DNA from: Nocardioides zeae | GTDB lineage: Bacteria > Actinomycetota > Actinomycetes > Propionibacteriales > Nocardioidaceae | DNA length: 63,067 nucleotides | Assembly: GCF_010686755.1 (NCBI RefSeq) | Contig: NZ_JAAGXA010000018.1 | Span: 1-63,067, forward strand | Reading direction: 5' to 3' | In this document: one piece after another, positions 32,243 through 40,295 of the stretch | Layout of the letters: every line of letters begins with the position of its first letter | Numbering within the stretch: position 1 is the first letter of the stretch | Position numbers and translations under genes: made by a program | Notes under the pieces: model-generated | What the model was told of the DNA's origin: nothing | The model's database searches: none | What the model saw: the letters and a program-made list of their open reading frames with translations, nothing else

Positions 32243-34876
32243 TCAGGCCTGGGGCTGTTCCTCGACCGGGGCGAGCTCGGCGGTGACCGTCAGCTCGGAG
32301 GCGTCGGCCGGCGCGAACACGAGGTCGCCCGTGATGGCGCCGGCGGCGCGCAGGTCGGCGGCGGCGGCCTCGGCGGCCAGCACGTCGGCCTCCGGACCGC
32401 TCACCTCGGCGCGGGTCACCGCGGTGCGCATCTTCACCTTCGCCTGCGACTTCGCGCCGCGGACGCCGGCGAGCGCCCGGGCGACCGCCCGCAGCGTGAG
32501 CGGCGAGGCCGCCGCGGCGGAGCCCAGGTCGGCCTCGACGGGCCAGGCGGCGTGGTGGATGGAGCCCTCCTGCCACCACGACCAGACCTCCTCGGTCACG
32601 TAGGGCAGGAACGGCGCGAGGAGCCGCAGCTGCACGTGCAGCGCGATCGCCAGGGTCGCCTTCGCGGACGCGGCGCCCGTGCCCTCGCCGTACGCCCGCT
32701 CCTTGACCAGCTCGAGGTAGTCGTCGCAGAACTCCCAGAAGGTCTTCTCGACGGTCTCGAGGGCGGTCGTGTAGTCGTAGGCCGCGAACGCGTCGCTCGC
32801 CCGGTCGACGGTCTCGCGGAGGAGGCCGAGCATGGCGCAGTCGACGGCCTCGGAGACCTCGAAGCGGTTGAGCTCGCTGGCCCCGACGCTGCCCAGCACG
32901 AACTTCGACGCGTTGAGCACCTTCATCGCCAGGCGCCGCCCGACCTTCATCTGCGTCTCGTCGAACGCCGAGTCGAGGCCCGGGCGCGCCATGGCGGCCC
33001 GCCAGCGGACCGCGTCCGCGCCGTACTTGTCGAGGATCTCCGTCGGGACGACGACGTTGCCCTTCGACTTCGACATCTTCTTGCGGTCGGGGTCGAGGAC
33101 CCAGCCCGAGAGCAGCGCGTGGTGCCACGGAGCGACGCCGGACTCGTAGTGCGCCCGCACGACGCGGCTGAAGAGCCAGGTGCGGATGATGTCGTGGCCC
33201 TGGGTGCACAGGTCCATGGGGAAGACCCGGTCGAACAGGTCGGGGTCGGACTCCCAGCCGCCGGCGATCTGGGGGGTCAGCGACGACGTGGCCCACGTGT
33301 CCATGACGTCGGGGTCACCGATGAAGCCGCCCGGCACGCCGCGCTGCGCCTCGTCGTAGCCCTGCGGGGCGTCGGTCGACGGGTCGACCGGCAGCTCCGC
33401 CTCGCTGGCGACGATGGGGTGCTCGTAGTCGGGCTCGCCGTCGGCGTCGAGGGCGTACCAGACCGGGAACGGGATGCCGAAGAAGCGCTGGCGCGAGACG
33501 AGCCAGTCGCCGTTGAGTCCGCCGACCCAGTTGTCGTAGCGGTGCTTCATGTGGGCCGGGACCCAGGTGATCTGCTCGGAGCGGGCCAGCAGGTCCTTGC
33601 GGAGGCCGGCGTCGCGGCCGCCGTTGCGGATGTACCACTGCCGCGTCGCGACGATCTCGAGGGGCTTGTCGCCCTTCTCGTAGAAGTTCGCCATGCGCTG
33701 GGTGGGCTTCGGCTCGCCGTCGAGGTCACCGGTCTCGCGCAGCTTCGCCACGGTCGCCTCGCGCGCCGAGTGGACGGTCTTGCCGGCGAGCTCGTCGTAC
33801 GTCGCGCGGGCCGCGTCGGTGGCGAGCCACTCGGGCGTCTCCCGCACGAAGCGGCCGTCGCGACCGATCACGGTGCGGACGGGGAGCTGCAGCTCGCGCC
33901 ACCACTGCACGTCGGTGAGGTCGCCGAACGTGCAGCACATCGCGATGCCGGCGCCCTTGTCGGGCTCGGCGGCCGGGTGGGGCAGCACCGGGATCTCGAC
34001 GCCGAAGACGGGCGAGGTGACCGTGGTGCCGAAGAGGTGCTGGTACCGCGCGTCGTCGGGGTGCGCGATGAGCGCGACGGCGCTGACGATGAGCTCGGGG
34101 CGGGTCGTCTCGACGTAGACGGCCTCGCCGGGCGTCCCGTCCGTCGAGGGCCGGCGGTAGGCGACGCGGTGGTAGGCACCGGGGTACTCCCGCGCCTCCA
34201 GCTCGGCCTGCGCGACCGCGGTCTGGAACGTGACGTCCCACAGCGTGGGCGCCTCCTGCAGGTACGCCTCCCCGCGCGCGAGGTTGCGGAGGAACGCCCG
34301 CTGGCTGACGGTCTGGGCGCCGGTGCCGATCGTCGTGTACTGCTGCGACCAGTCGACCGAGAGGCCGAGCGTGCGCCAGAGCGACTCGAAGACCTTCTCG
34401 TCCTCCTCCACCAGCGTGGCGCAGAGCTCGATGAAGTTGGGCCGGCTGATCGGCACCTGCTTCTTCGGGTCCGGCTTCTCCGGCGGCGTGAAGTCGGGGT
34501 CGTAGGGCAGCGACGGGTCGCAGCGCACGCCGAAGTAGTTCTGCACGCGGCGCTCGGTGGGCAGGCCGTTGTCGTCCCAGCCCATCGGGTAGAACACCGA
34601 CTTGCCCTGCATGCGCTGGTAGCGCGCGACGACGTCGGTGTGCGTGTAGGAGAAGACGTGGCCGACGTGCAGCGACCCGGACACGGTCGGGGGCGGCGTG
34701 TCGATCGAGTAGACGTTCTCGCGCGGCTGCGTGCGGTCGAAGGCGTAGGTGTCCTGCTCCTTCCACGCCTGGGACCACTTGGCCTCCAGCCCCTCGAGGG
34801 CCGGCTTGTCCGGTACGCGGAGGGCCGTCGTCTCCGACGTCTCCGGGGACTGCTCGGCGGTGGGGGTCTCGGTCAT
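32243..34876 (-). CDS. valS: Valyl-tRNA synthetase
   Basis: An 877-residue class I synthetase charging tRNA-Val. The HIGH motif is LHVGHVF near residue 67 after PPPTVSGS. The KMSKS motif is KKMSKSKGN near residue 600. The editing CP1 domain lies between them. The anticodon-binding domain and a C-terminal part follow, with no long coiled coil obvious. The ATG is preceded at 6 nt by a TAACAT box on the minus strand without a Shine-Dalgarno, suggesting a leaderless message. Confidence 0.97.
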   Translation of the reverse strand: MTETPTAEQSPETSETTALRVPDKPALEGLEAKWSQAWKEQDTYAFDRTQPRENVYSIDTPPPTVSGSLHVGHVFSYTHTDVVARYQRMQGKSVFYPMGWDDNGLPTERRVQNYFGVRCDPSLPYDPDFTPPEKPDPKKQVPISRPNFIELCATLVEEDEKVFESLWRTLGLSVDWSQQYTTIGTGAQTVSQRAFLRNLARGEAYLQEAPTLWDVTFQTAVAQAELEAREYPGAYHRVAYRRPSTDGTPGEAVYVETTRPELIVSAVALIAHPDDARYQHLFGTTVTSPVFGVEIPVLPHPAAEPDKGAGIAMCCTFGDLTDVQWWRELQLPVRTVIGRDGRFVRETPEWLATDAARATYDELAGKTVHSAREATVAKLRETGDLDGEPKPTQRMANFYEKGDKPLEIVATRQWYIRNGGRDAGLRKDLLARSEQITWVPAHMKHRYDNWVGGLNGDWLVSRQRFFGIPFPVWYALDADGEPDYEHPIVASEAELPVDPSTDAPQGYDEAQRGVPGGFIGDPDVMDTWATSSLTPQIAGGWESDPDLFDRVFPMDLCTQGHDIIRTWLFSRVVRAHYESGVAPWHHALLSGWVLDPDRKKMSKSKGNVVVPTEILDKYGADAVRWRAAMARPGLDSAFDETQMKVGRRLAMKVLNASKFVLGSVGASELNRFEVSEAVDCAMLGLLRETVDRASDAFAAYDYTTALETVEKTFWEFCDDYLELVKERAYGEGTGAASAKATLAIALHVQLRLLAPFLPYVTEEVWSWWQEGSIHHAAWPVEADLGSAAAASPLTLRAVARALAGVRGAKSQAKVKMRTAVTRAEVSGPEADVLAAEAAAADLRAAGAITGDLVFAPADASELTVTAELAPVEEQPQA

Positions 34877-34882
34877 GGGGGA

Positions 34883-34888
34883 ATGTTA
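34883..34888 (-). promoter_or_regulatory. candidate -10 element of valS (leaderless)
   Basis: The minus strand reads TAACAT, then GGGGGA-complement (6 nt), then ATG. The hexamer fits the TANNNT pattern closely. The remaining spacer to wrbA (34889-35040) shows only a GGAGG ribosome-binding site for wrbA. Confidence 0.5.
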
Positions 34889-35040
34889 CGAAAGCCGTCA
34901 CACCTCGTTGCACCCGCGTCTGCCCTGCTCGCGTCGCGTGTCGCGCTGCCGCCCGGCGTGCGGGGTCCGCGTGTGGAACGCGTGGCTACCGTCGAGGTCA
35001 CCCGCCCGACGAACCCGACGACCCTGGAGGCACCCTCCCC

Positions 35041-35667
35041 ATGACCAAGCTCGCGATCATCTACTACTCGTCCACCGGCACCGTCGACGCCATGGCGCGT
35101 CGTCTCGCCGCGACCGCGGAGGCCGCCGGCGACGTCGAGGTGCGGCTGCGCCACGTCGCGGAGATCGCCCCGCAGGAGGCCATCGACAGCCAGGACGCGT
35201 GGAAGCAGCACCGCGCCGACGTCGCCGACGAGCCCGTGGCCACGCCCGACGACCTCGACTGGGCCGACGTCGCGCTCTTCGGCTCGCCGACGCGCTACGG
35301 CCACGTGACGAGCCAGCTGCAGGCGTTCATCGACACGCTCGGCCCGCTGTGGGCCCAGGGCAAGCTGGCCGACAAGGTCTACGCGGGCTTCACCGCCAGC
35401 CAGACCCACCACGGCGGCCAGGAGTCCACGCTCCTCAACCTCTACACCTCGTTCTTCCACTTCGGCGGCATCGTGGTCGCGCCCGGCTACACCGACCCGG
35501 TGAAGTTCGCCGACGGCAACCCGTACGGCGCGGCGAAGGTCACCGGCGCGACCACCGAGCTCGACGAGAACGACCTCGCGTCGCTCGACCACCTCGTCAA
35601 CCGCACGCTCGCGATCTCCCGCCGTCTCGAGGCGGGCGGCAACGGCGCGAGCCGCGACAGCGCCTGA
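35041..35667 (+). CDS. wrbA: NAD(P)H:quinone oxidoreductase, WrbA type
   Basis: A 208-residue flavodoxin-fold FMN enzyme that reduces quinones by two electrons, protecting against redox cycling; cytosolic tetramer in the family. The FMN phosphate loop YYSSTGTVDAMA is at residues 8-19, the GSPTRYGHV segment near residue 81, and the TASQTHHGGQESTL segment near 119. GGAGG lies 11 nt before the ATG. A perfect terminator hairpin follows. Confidence 0.95.
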   Translation: MTKLAIIYYSSTGTVDAMARRLAATAEAAGDVEVRLRHVAEIAPQEAIDSQDAWKQHRADVADEPVATPDDLDWADVALFGSPTRYGHVTSQLQAFIDTLGPLWAQGKLADKVYAGFTASQTHHGGQESTLLNLYTSFFHFGGIVVAPGYTDPVKFADGNPYGAAKVTGATTELDENDLASLDHLVNRTLAISRRLEAGGNGASRDSA

Positions 35668-35701
35668 CCCGCGTCGCCCGCGAGCAGCAGCACGACCCCG
35701 A

Positions 35702-35735
35702 CCGCCCGCCCTCCCCGCCCGGGGAGGGCGGGCGG
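35702..35735. terminator. perfect 15-bp hairpin after wrbA
   Basis: CCGCCCGCCCTCCCC (35702-35716) and its exact inverse (35721-35735) around GCCC form a very stable stem 35 nt after the wrbA stop. Confidence 0.85.
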
Positions 35736-35766
35736 CGCCGATCCGGGCGCCGGACGCCCGCCGCCC

Positions 35767-35772
35767 TAGACT
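35767..35772 (+). promoter_or_regulatory. candidate -10 element of folC
   Basis: TAGACT ends 10 nt before the folC ATG, between the wrbA terminator and folC, with no Shine-Dalgarno. Confidence 0.4.
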
Positions 35773-35782
35773 GGCGGGCGCG

Positions 35783-37162
35783 ATGACTGACTTCGACCCC
35801 GACGCGACGGCGTCCCCGGTGGCCCGTGCCGCGCAGACCTACGCCGAGGTGGAGGACGCGCTCCTCTCCCGCTGGCCCGAGACGCGTCTCGAGCCGTCGT
35901 TGGACCGGATCCAGGCGTTCACCGAGCTGCTCGGTGACCCGCAGCGGGCCTACCGGGTCGTGCACCTGACCGGCACCAACGGCAAGACCTCCACCGCCCG
36001 CATGGTCGACGCGCTCCTGCGGGCCCGCGACCTGCGCACGGGGCGGTTCACGAGCCCCCACGTCGAGAAGATGAGCGAGCGGATCAGCATCGACGGCGAG
36101 CAGCTCGACGACGACGCGTTCGTGCGGGCGTTCAACGACGTCGCCGCCTTCACCCACCTCGTGGACGCCGACCAGCCCCACCCGCTGTCGTTCTTCGAGA
36201 CCGTGGTCGGGATGGCCTACGCGGCGTTCGCCGACGCCCCGGTCGACGTGGCGGTCGTCGAGGTCGGCATGGGGGGCTCCTGGGACGCGACGAACGTCGT
36301 CGAGGCCGACGTCGCCGTGGTGACGCCGGTGGCGATGGACCACGCGCAGTACCTGGGCGACACCCTCGGGCAGATCGCCGAGGAGAAGGCCGGGATCATC
36401 AAGCCGGGCTCGACGGTCGTGCTGGCCGCGCAGGAGCCCGATGCCGCCGAGGTCCTCCTGCGTCGTGCTGCCGAGGTCGGTGCCCGCGTGGTGGCCGAGG
36501 GCGTCGACTTCGGGGTCGTCTCCCGAGCCCCCGCCGTCGGGGGCCAGGTGGTCACGCTGCGGGGCCTGCACGCGACGTACACGGAGCTGTTCCTGCCGCT
36601 CTACGGTGCCCACCAGGCGCAGAACGCGGCCGTCGCGCTCGCCGCGGCGGAGGCGCTGACCGGGGACACCCCGCTCGACGACGAGCTGGTGCGCACGGCC
36701 CTCGGCCAGACGACGTCGCCGGGCCGGCTCGAGATCGTGCGGCGGAGCCCGACGATCCTGCTCGACGCCGCCCACAACCCGGCGGGCGCCGAGGCGACGA
36801 TGGCCGCGCTCGAGGACTCCTTCACCTTCTCGCCGGTCATCGGCGTGGTCGCGGTGATGGGGGACAAGGACGTGGAGGGCGTGCTCGCGGTGCTCGAGCC
36901 CCACCTGGCGCACGTCGTCTGCACCCGCAACTCGACCCCGCGCTCGCTGCCGGCCGCCGAGCTGGCGAGCCAGGCGCGGGGCATCTTCGGCGAGGACCGC
37001 GTCTCGGTCGCCGCCGACCTGTCCGAGGCCATCGACGCGGCCGCGGCGCTCGCCGAGGCGGGGGAGGCCCTCGGCGTCTCCATCGGCTCCGGTGCCGTGC
37101 TCGTCATCGGCTCCGTCGTCACCGTGGGCGAGGCCCGCGTCCTGCTGGGAGGTCACCGATGA
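35783..37162 (+). CDS. folC: Folylpolyglutamate synthase / dihydrofolate synthase
   Basis: A 459-residue Mur-ligase-like enzyme that adds glutamate to folates (and L-Glu to dihydropteroate). The ATP loop is LTGTNGKTS at about residues 62-70. The mid-domain metal site TPVAMDHAQYLG follows near 178-190, and the C-terminal Mur-ligase domain contains LDAAHNPAGAE near 328. Its stop overlaps the next ATG (ATGA), so it is translationally coupled to the DUF4233 gene. Folate polyglutamylation retains folates in the cell. Confidence 0.96.
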   Translation: MTDFDPDATASPVARAAQTYAEVEDALLSRWPETRLEPSLDRIQAFTELLGDPQRAYRVVHLTGTNGKTSTARMVDALLRARDLRTGRFTSPHVEKMSERISIDGEQLDDDAFVRAFNDVAAFTHLVDADQPHPLSFFETVVGMAYAAFADAPVDVAVVEVGMGGSWDATNVVEADVAVVTPVAMDHAQYLGDTLGQIAEEKAGIIKPGSTVVLAAQEPDAAEVLLRRAAEVGARVVAEGVDFGVVSRAPAVGGQVVTLRGLHATYTELFLPLYGAHQAQNAAVALAAAEALTGDTPLDDELVRTALGQTTSPGRLEIVRRSPTILLDAAHNPAGAEATMAALEDSFTFSPVIGVVAVMGDKDVEGVLAVLEPHLAHVVCTRNSTPRSLPAAELASQARGIFGEDRVSVAADLSEAIDAAAALAEAGEALGVSIGSGAVLVIGSVVTVGEARVLLGGHR

Positions 37163-37617
37163 GCCGTCGCGAGCGTCCCGAGGCGGAGCAGCGGGTCATC
37201 CCTGCCGGTGCCCCCGACGACCCCGAGCGGTTCAAGTCCCCCCGCCGCGGCATGGCGGCCGCCGTGCTCGTGCTCGAGGGCATCATCCTCGGCCTCACGG
37301 CGCCCGTGCTCGTGCGCTTCACCGACATCTCCGCCGGCGTCGCGATCGGCATCGGCGTGGGTCTCGGCCTGGCGTGCGTGCTGACGGCGGGGCTGCTCCG
37401 CAAGGAGTGGGGGTACGGCGTGGGCTGGGCCCTCCAGGTCGCCGCGCTCGCGCTCGGCTTCCTCGTGCCCGCCATGTTCTTCCTCGGCGCGATCTTCGCG
37501 GCCCTGTGGGCCACGGCCGACCTCATGGGACGCAAGATCGAGCGGGAGCGCGGAGCCGCGTGGGCGGCGTACGACGCGTCCCACCCCGACGCCCCCGACG
37601 TGCTCTCACAGGACTGA
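37159..37617 (+). CDS. DUF4233 family integral membrane protein
   Basis: A 152-residue protein with four hydrophobic helices after a basic, hydrophilic N-terminus of 30 residues. In actinobacteria DUF4233 genes sit between folC and ndk, and the overlap with folC here is the same. The function is unknown. Its 3' end overlaps the end of the convergent MocR regulator by 12 bases, which is tight. The expected ndk neighbour is displaced about 2 kb by the regulator/oxidase pair. Confidence 0.88.
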   Translation: MSRRERPEAEQRVIPAGAPDDPERFKSPRRGMAAAVLVLEGIILGLTAPVLVRFTDISAGVAIGIGVGLGLACVLTAGLLRKEWGYGVGWALQVAALALGFLVPAMFFLGAIFAALWATADLMGRKIERERGAAWAAYDASHPDAPDVLSQD

Positions 37618-38916
37618 GCGCACCGCCGCCAGCGCGGCGTCGAGCTCGTCGTCGGTGCAGCCGCCGAAGCCGATGACGAGGCCGGTGCGCACGTGGGTGC
37701 GGCACAGGTCGGCGAGCAGCGTGAGGTCGAAGCCGGCCCGGCGCAGCGCGCCGTGGGCCGCCACGGTGGTCGCCGGCGGCAGCTCGAGGGTGGCGTACAT
37801 CCCGGCCACCGGGCCGACGCCGGGCAGCGCGTCGGCCACGCGGGCCGCCCGCTCGGCGTACACGCGCCGCGCCCCGCGCACCGCCCGGTCGACGTAGCCG
37901 TCGCGCAGCAGGGCGAGGAAGGCCCGCTGCACCGGCCAGGCGGCCGTGTCGTGGGTGACCCGGCGGAACGCGTCGAGAGGCTCGACGAGCGCGGGCGGGG
38001 CGACCAGCCACCCGAGCCGCAGGCTGGGGGCGACGGTCTTGCTGGCCGTGCCCAGGTAGCCGACGCGGTCGCGGTCGAGGCTCGCCAACGCAGGGATCGG
38101 GGCGACGTCGTAGCGGAACTCCGAGTCGTAGTCGTCCTCCACCACGATCGCGTCCGCCGCGCGGGCCGCCGCGAGCAGGTCGAGCCGCTCCGCGCCGCCC
38201 AGGGGCGGGCCGAGCGGGTGCTGGTGGGCGGGGGTGGCGTACGCCGCGGCGCAGCCCGCGAGGTCCCGCACCGGTGTGAGCGCGGGGTGGTCGACGACCG
38301 TGCGGCCGGCGGCGCGGACCGTGGCGACGGCCGCGCGGTAACCGGGGTCGTCCATGAGCACGGCTCCCGGTCGCAGCACGGCGAGCAGGTGGCGCAGCCC
38401 GTCGGCGGTGCCCGCCGTGACCCGCACGTCGCCGGGGGCGACGTCGAGGCCGCGCTCGCGGGCCAGCCGTCCGGCCAGCGCCTCGCGCAGCTCCGGGAGG
38501 CCACGGGGATCGTCGTACCCCGCCGGGCGACGGGCCGTGCCGACCTCCCGCCACGCGCGATGCCAGAGCGCGGCGTGCCGGGGGTCGGTCCAGGGCGTGC
38601 CCGCGTCGAGGCGGACGAGCCGGGCGGGGTCGGGCTCCGACCGGCGGACCCGCGAGCCGGGGCCGGCGAGGTGGGCTGCCGCCGCGACGTACGTGCCCGC
38701 GCCGCGGCGCCCCGCGAGCCACCCCTCGGCGACGAGCTGGGCGTAGGCCTGCTCGACCACGGTGCGCGCGACGCCGAGGTCGGCGGCCAGGGCGCGGCTG
38801 CTGGGCAGGCGGTCGCCGTCGGCGAGGGTGCCGTCGGTGATGCGGCGCCGCACCTGGCGGGCGAGCTGCTGGCCGAGCGGCGTGCCGTCGGCGCGGTCGA
38901 GGACGAGGGGGAGCAT
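37606..38916 (-). CDS. MocR-type PLP-dependent transcriptional regulator
   Basis: 436 residues. It has an N-terminal GntR winged-helix domain (about 10-80, with GDRLPSSRALAADLGVAR as the recognition part) and a class I aminotransferase-like domain (about 120-430). The PLP-binding Lys is Lys293 in GTASKTVAP. MocR proteins commonly bind PLP and control vitamin B6 genes. The divergent neighbour is a PNPOx-family flavoprotein, consistent with a local B6-linked circuit. It may be a PdxR, but no pdxS/pdxT genes are in the window. Confidence 0.92.
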   Translation of the reverse strand: MLPLVLDRADGTPLGQQLARQVRRRITDGTLADGDRLPSSRALAADLGVARTVVEQAYAQLVAEGWLAGRRGAGTYVAAAAHLAGPGSRVRRSEPDPARLVRLDAGTPWTDPRHAALWHRAWREVGTARRPAGYDDPRGLPELREALAGRLARERGLDVAPGDVRVTAGTADGLRHLLAVLRPGAVLMDDPGYRAAVATVRAAGRTVVDHPALTPVRDLAGCAAAYATPAHQHPLGPPLGGAERLDLLAAARAADAIVVEDDYDSEFRYDVAPIPALASLDRDRVGYLGTASKTVAPSLRLGWLVAPPALVEPLDAFRRVTHDTAAWPVQRAFLALLRDGYVDRAVRGARRVYAERAARVADALPGVGPVAGMYATLELPPATTVAAHGALRRAGFDLTLLADLCRTHVRTGLVIGFGGCTDDELDAALAAVRSVL

Positions 38917-38942
38917 CGGGAGTGGCCTGTCGGAATAGGTGC

Positions 38943-38970
38943 GGATTGGCTCATGATCCTAGGCCAACTG
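38943..38970. promoter_or_regulatory. candidate MocR operator
   Basis: GGATTGGCTCATGATCCTAGGCCAACTG contains an imperfect inverted repeat TTGGC-N11-GGCCAA in the 72-bp spacer between the divergent regulator and its target. Position and symmetry support a binding site; there is no direct proof. Confidence 0.5.
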
Positions 38971-38988
38971 CCCGGGATCCTCGGGGGC

Positions 38989-39675
38989 ATGAGCTCACTG
39001 TCACCGACCCCGCGCACCACCGTCACCCGCGGACGCAACCGTCTCGTCACCGATCGCGACGCGCTGCACGCCCTGCTCGCCGACGCGCTCGTCGCCCACC
39101 TCGGGTTCGTGGCGGGCGACCACCCCGTGGTGCTGCCGACCGCGTTCGGGGTCGACCTCGACGGGCCGGACGAGGGCGGTTCGCTCTACCTGCACGGATC
39201 GGTGGCCGCCGGGTGGCTGCGCTCGGTGCGCGGGGCGACGGTGTGCGTCTCGTTCACCGAGCTCGACGGTCTCGTGACGGCGCGGTCGGGGTTCCACCAC
39301 TCGATGAACTACCGCTCCGCCGTCGTCATCGGCGTCGTCCGCGAGGTGGAGGACCCCGACGAGCGGGCGCGGGCGCTCGACCTCGTGGTCGACCAGATGG
39401 TGCCGGGCCGCGCCGCGACCCTGCGCCCGCCGACCCGCAAGGAGCTCGCCGCGACCGTCGTGCTCGCCGTACCCCTCGCCGAGGCCTCGATGAAGGCCCG
39501 CGCCGGCGGACCCGTCGACGACGAGGTCGACGTCGCGGCCGGGGTGTGGGGAGGCCACGTGCCCGTACGGCGCGTGCTCGGCGCCCCGGTGTCGGCGGAG
39601 GACTCCCACGACGAGGTGCCGCCGGACGTGCGGTCGCGGGTCGCCGCGGCCGGGTCAGTAGGGTTCGGCGCATGA
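38989..39675 (+). CDS. Pyridoxamine 5'-phosphate oxidase family FMN-binding protein
   Basis: 228 residues with the split-barrel flavin-binding fold. The N-terminus reads RNRLVTDRDALHALL, then HLGFVAGDHPVVLPTAFG and the VCVSFTELDGLV strand. The HHSMNYRSAVVIG segment near residue 105 is the typical FMN phosphate-binding region of this subfamily (flavin-nucleotide-binding proteins). This is not the canonical PdxH, lacking its PLP-site motifs. The start ATG follows TCGGGGG. The stop overlaps the ndk ATG (ATGA), so expression is coupled to ndk. Confidence 0.88.
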   Translation: MSSLSPTPRTTVTRGRNRLVTDRDALHALLADALVAHLGFVAGDHPVVLPTAFGVDLDGPDEGGSLYLHGSVAAGWLRSVRGATVCVSFTELDGLVTARSGFHHSMNYRSAVVIGVVREVEDPDERARALDLVVDQMVPGRAATLRPPTRKELAATVVLAVPLAEASMKARAGGPVDDEVDVAAGVWGGHVPVRRVLGAPVSAEDSHDEVPPDVRSRVAAAGSVGFGA

Positions 39676-40085
39676 CCCAGCGCACCCTGGTCCTCCTCAA
39701 GCCCGACGCCGTGCGACGCGGCCTGGTGGGGGAGATCCTGTCCCGCTTCGAGGCCAAGGGCCTCAGCCTCGTCGCGCTCGAGCTCCGCACGATCGACGCG
39801 GAGCAGGCCGACGCCCACTACGCCGAGCACGTCGAGCGCGACTTCTACCCGCCGCTGCGCACCTTCGTCACCAGCGGCCCGCTCGTCGCCGCCGTGCTCG
39901 AGGGCGACGAGGCGATCGAGGTCGTCCGCGCGCTCAACGGCGCGACCGACGGGCGCAAGGCCGCACCCGGGACGATCCGCGGCGACCTGTCGCTGTCGAA
40001 CCGCGAGAACCTCGTGCACGGCTCGGACAGCCCCGAGTCCGCCGCCCGCGAGATCGCCCTCTGGTTCCCGGCGCTCGCCGGCTGA
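39672..40085 (+). CDS. ndk: Nucleoside diphosphate kinase
   Basis: A 137-residue enzyme transferring gamma-phosphate between NTPs and NDPs through a phosphohistidine. The catalytic His116 is in NLVHGSDS. The N-terminal LVLLKPDAVRRGLVGEI and the NGATDGRKAAPGTIRGD segment are family hallmarks. The ATG overlaps the upstream stop by 4 nt. In most actinobacteria ndk directly follows folC-DUF4233; here two genes intervene. Confidence 0.97.
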   Translation: MTQRTLVLLKPDAVRRGLVGEILSRFEAKGLSLVALELRTIDAEQADAHYAEHVERDFYPPLRTFVTSGPLVAAVLEGDEAIEVVRALNGATDGRKAAPGTIRGDLSLSNRENLVHGSDSPESAAREIALWFPALAG

Positions 40086-40099
40086 GGCTCGGAACCCGC

Positions 40100-40194
40100 G
40101 ACACTTTCCCCGGTCGACCGGGGAACGTGTCACTTGGACCATCGAACTTGATGGTCAAAGCGACACCTTCCCCGGTCAGCCGGGGAAAGTGTCG
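40100..40194. repeat. triple palindrome cluster (CCGGGGAAAGTGTC family)
   Basis: Three consecutive hairpins: 40100-40131 (15 of 16 pairs), 40134-40158 (TTGGACCAT with ATGGTCAA, one bulge) and 40161-40194 (14 of 16 pairs plus a wobble). The first and third are variants of one sequence, with core CCGGGGAAAG as in the repeat at 3322-3435. It fills most of the 210-nt spacer between ndk and the acyl-CoA ligase gene. Confidence 0.85.
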
Positions 40195-40295
40195 CCCCCT
40201 TCCATAACTGCACTTGTGGTGGCGCTGTGAGTCCCGTCACAATGCCGTGAGGGCCGTCGACGGCGGCGGCCCCGACCCTGGGAGGGACCTCCGCG

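Noticed and set aside
35767..35772. A riboswitch upstream of folC
   Set aside because: The spacer after the wrbA terminator is under 50 nt, too short for a known folate or THF riboswitch.
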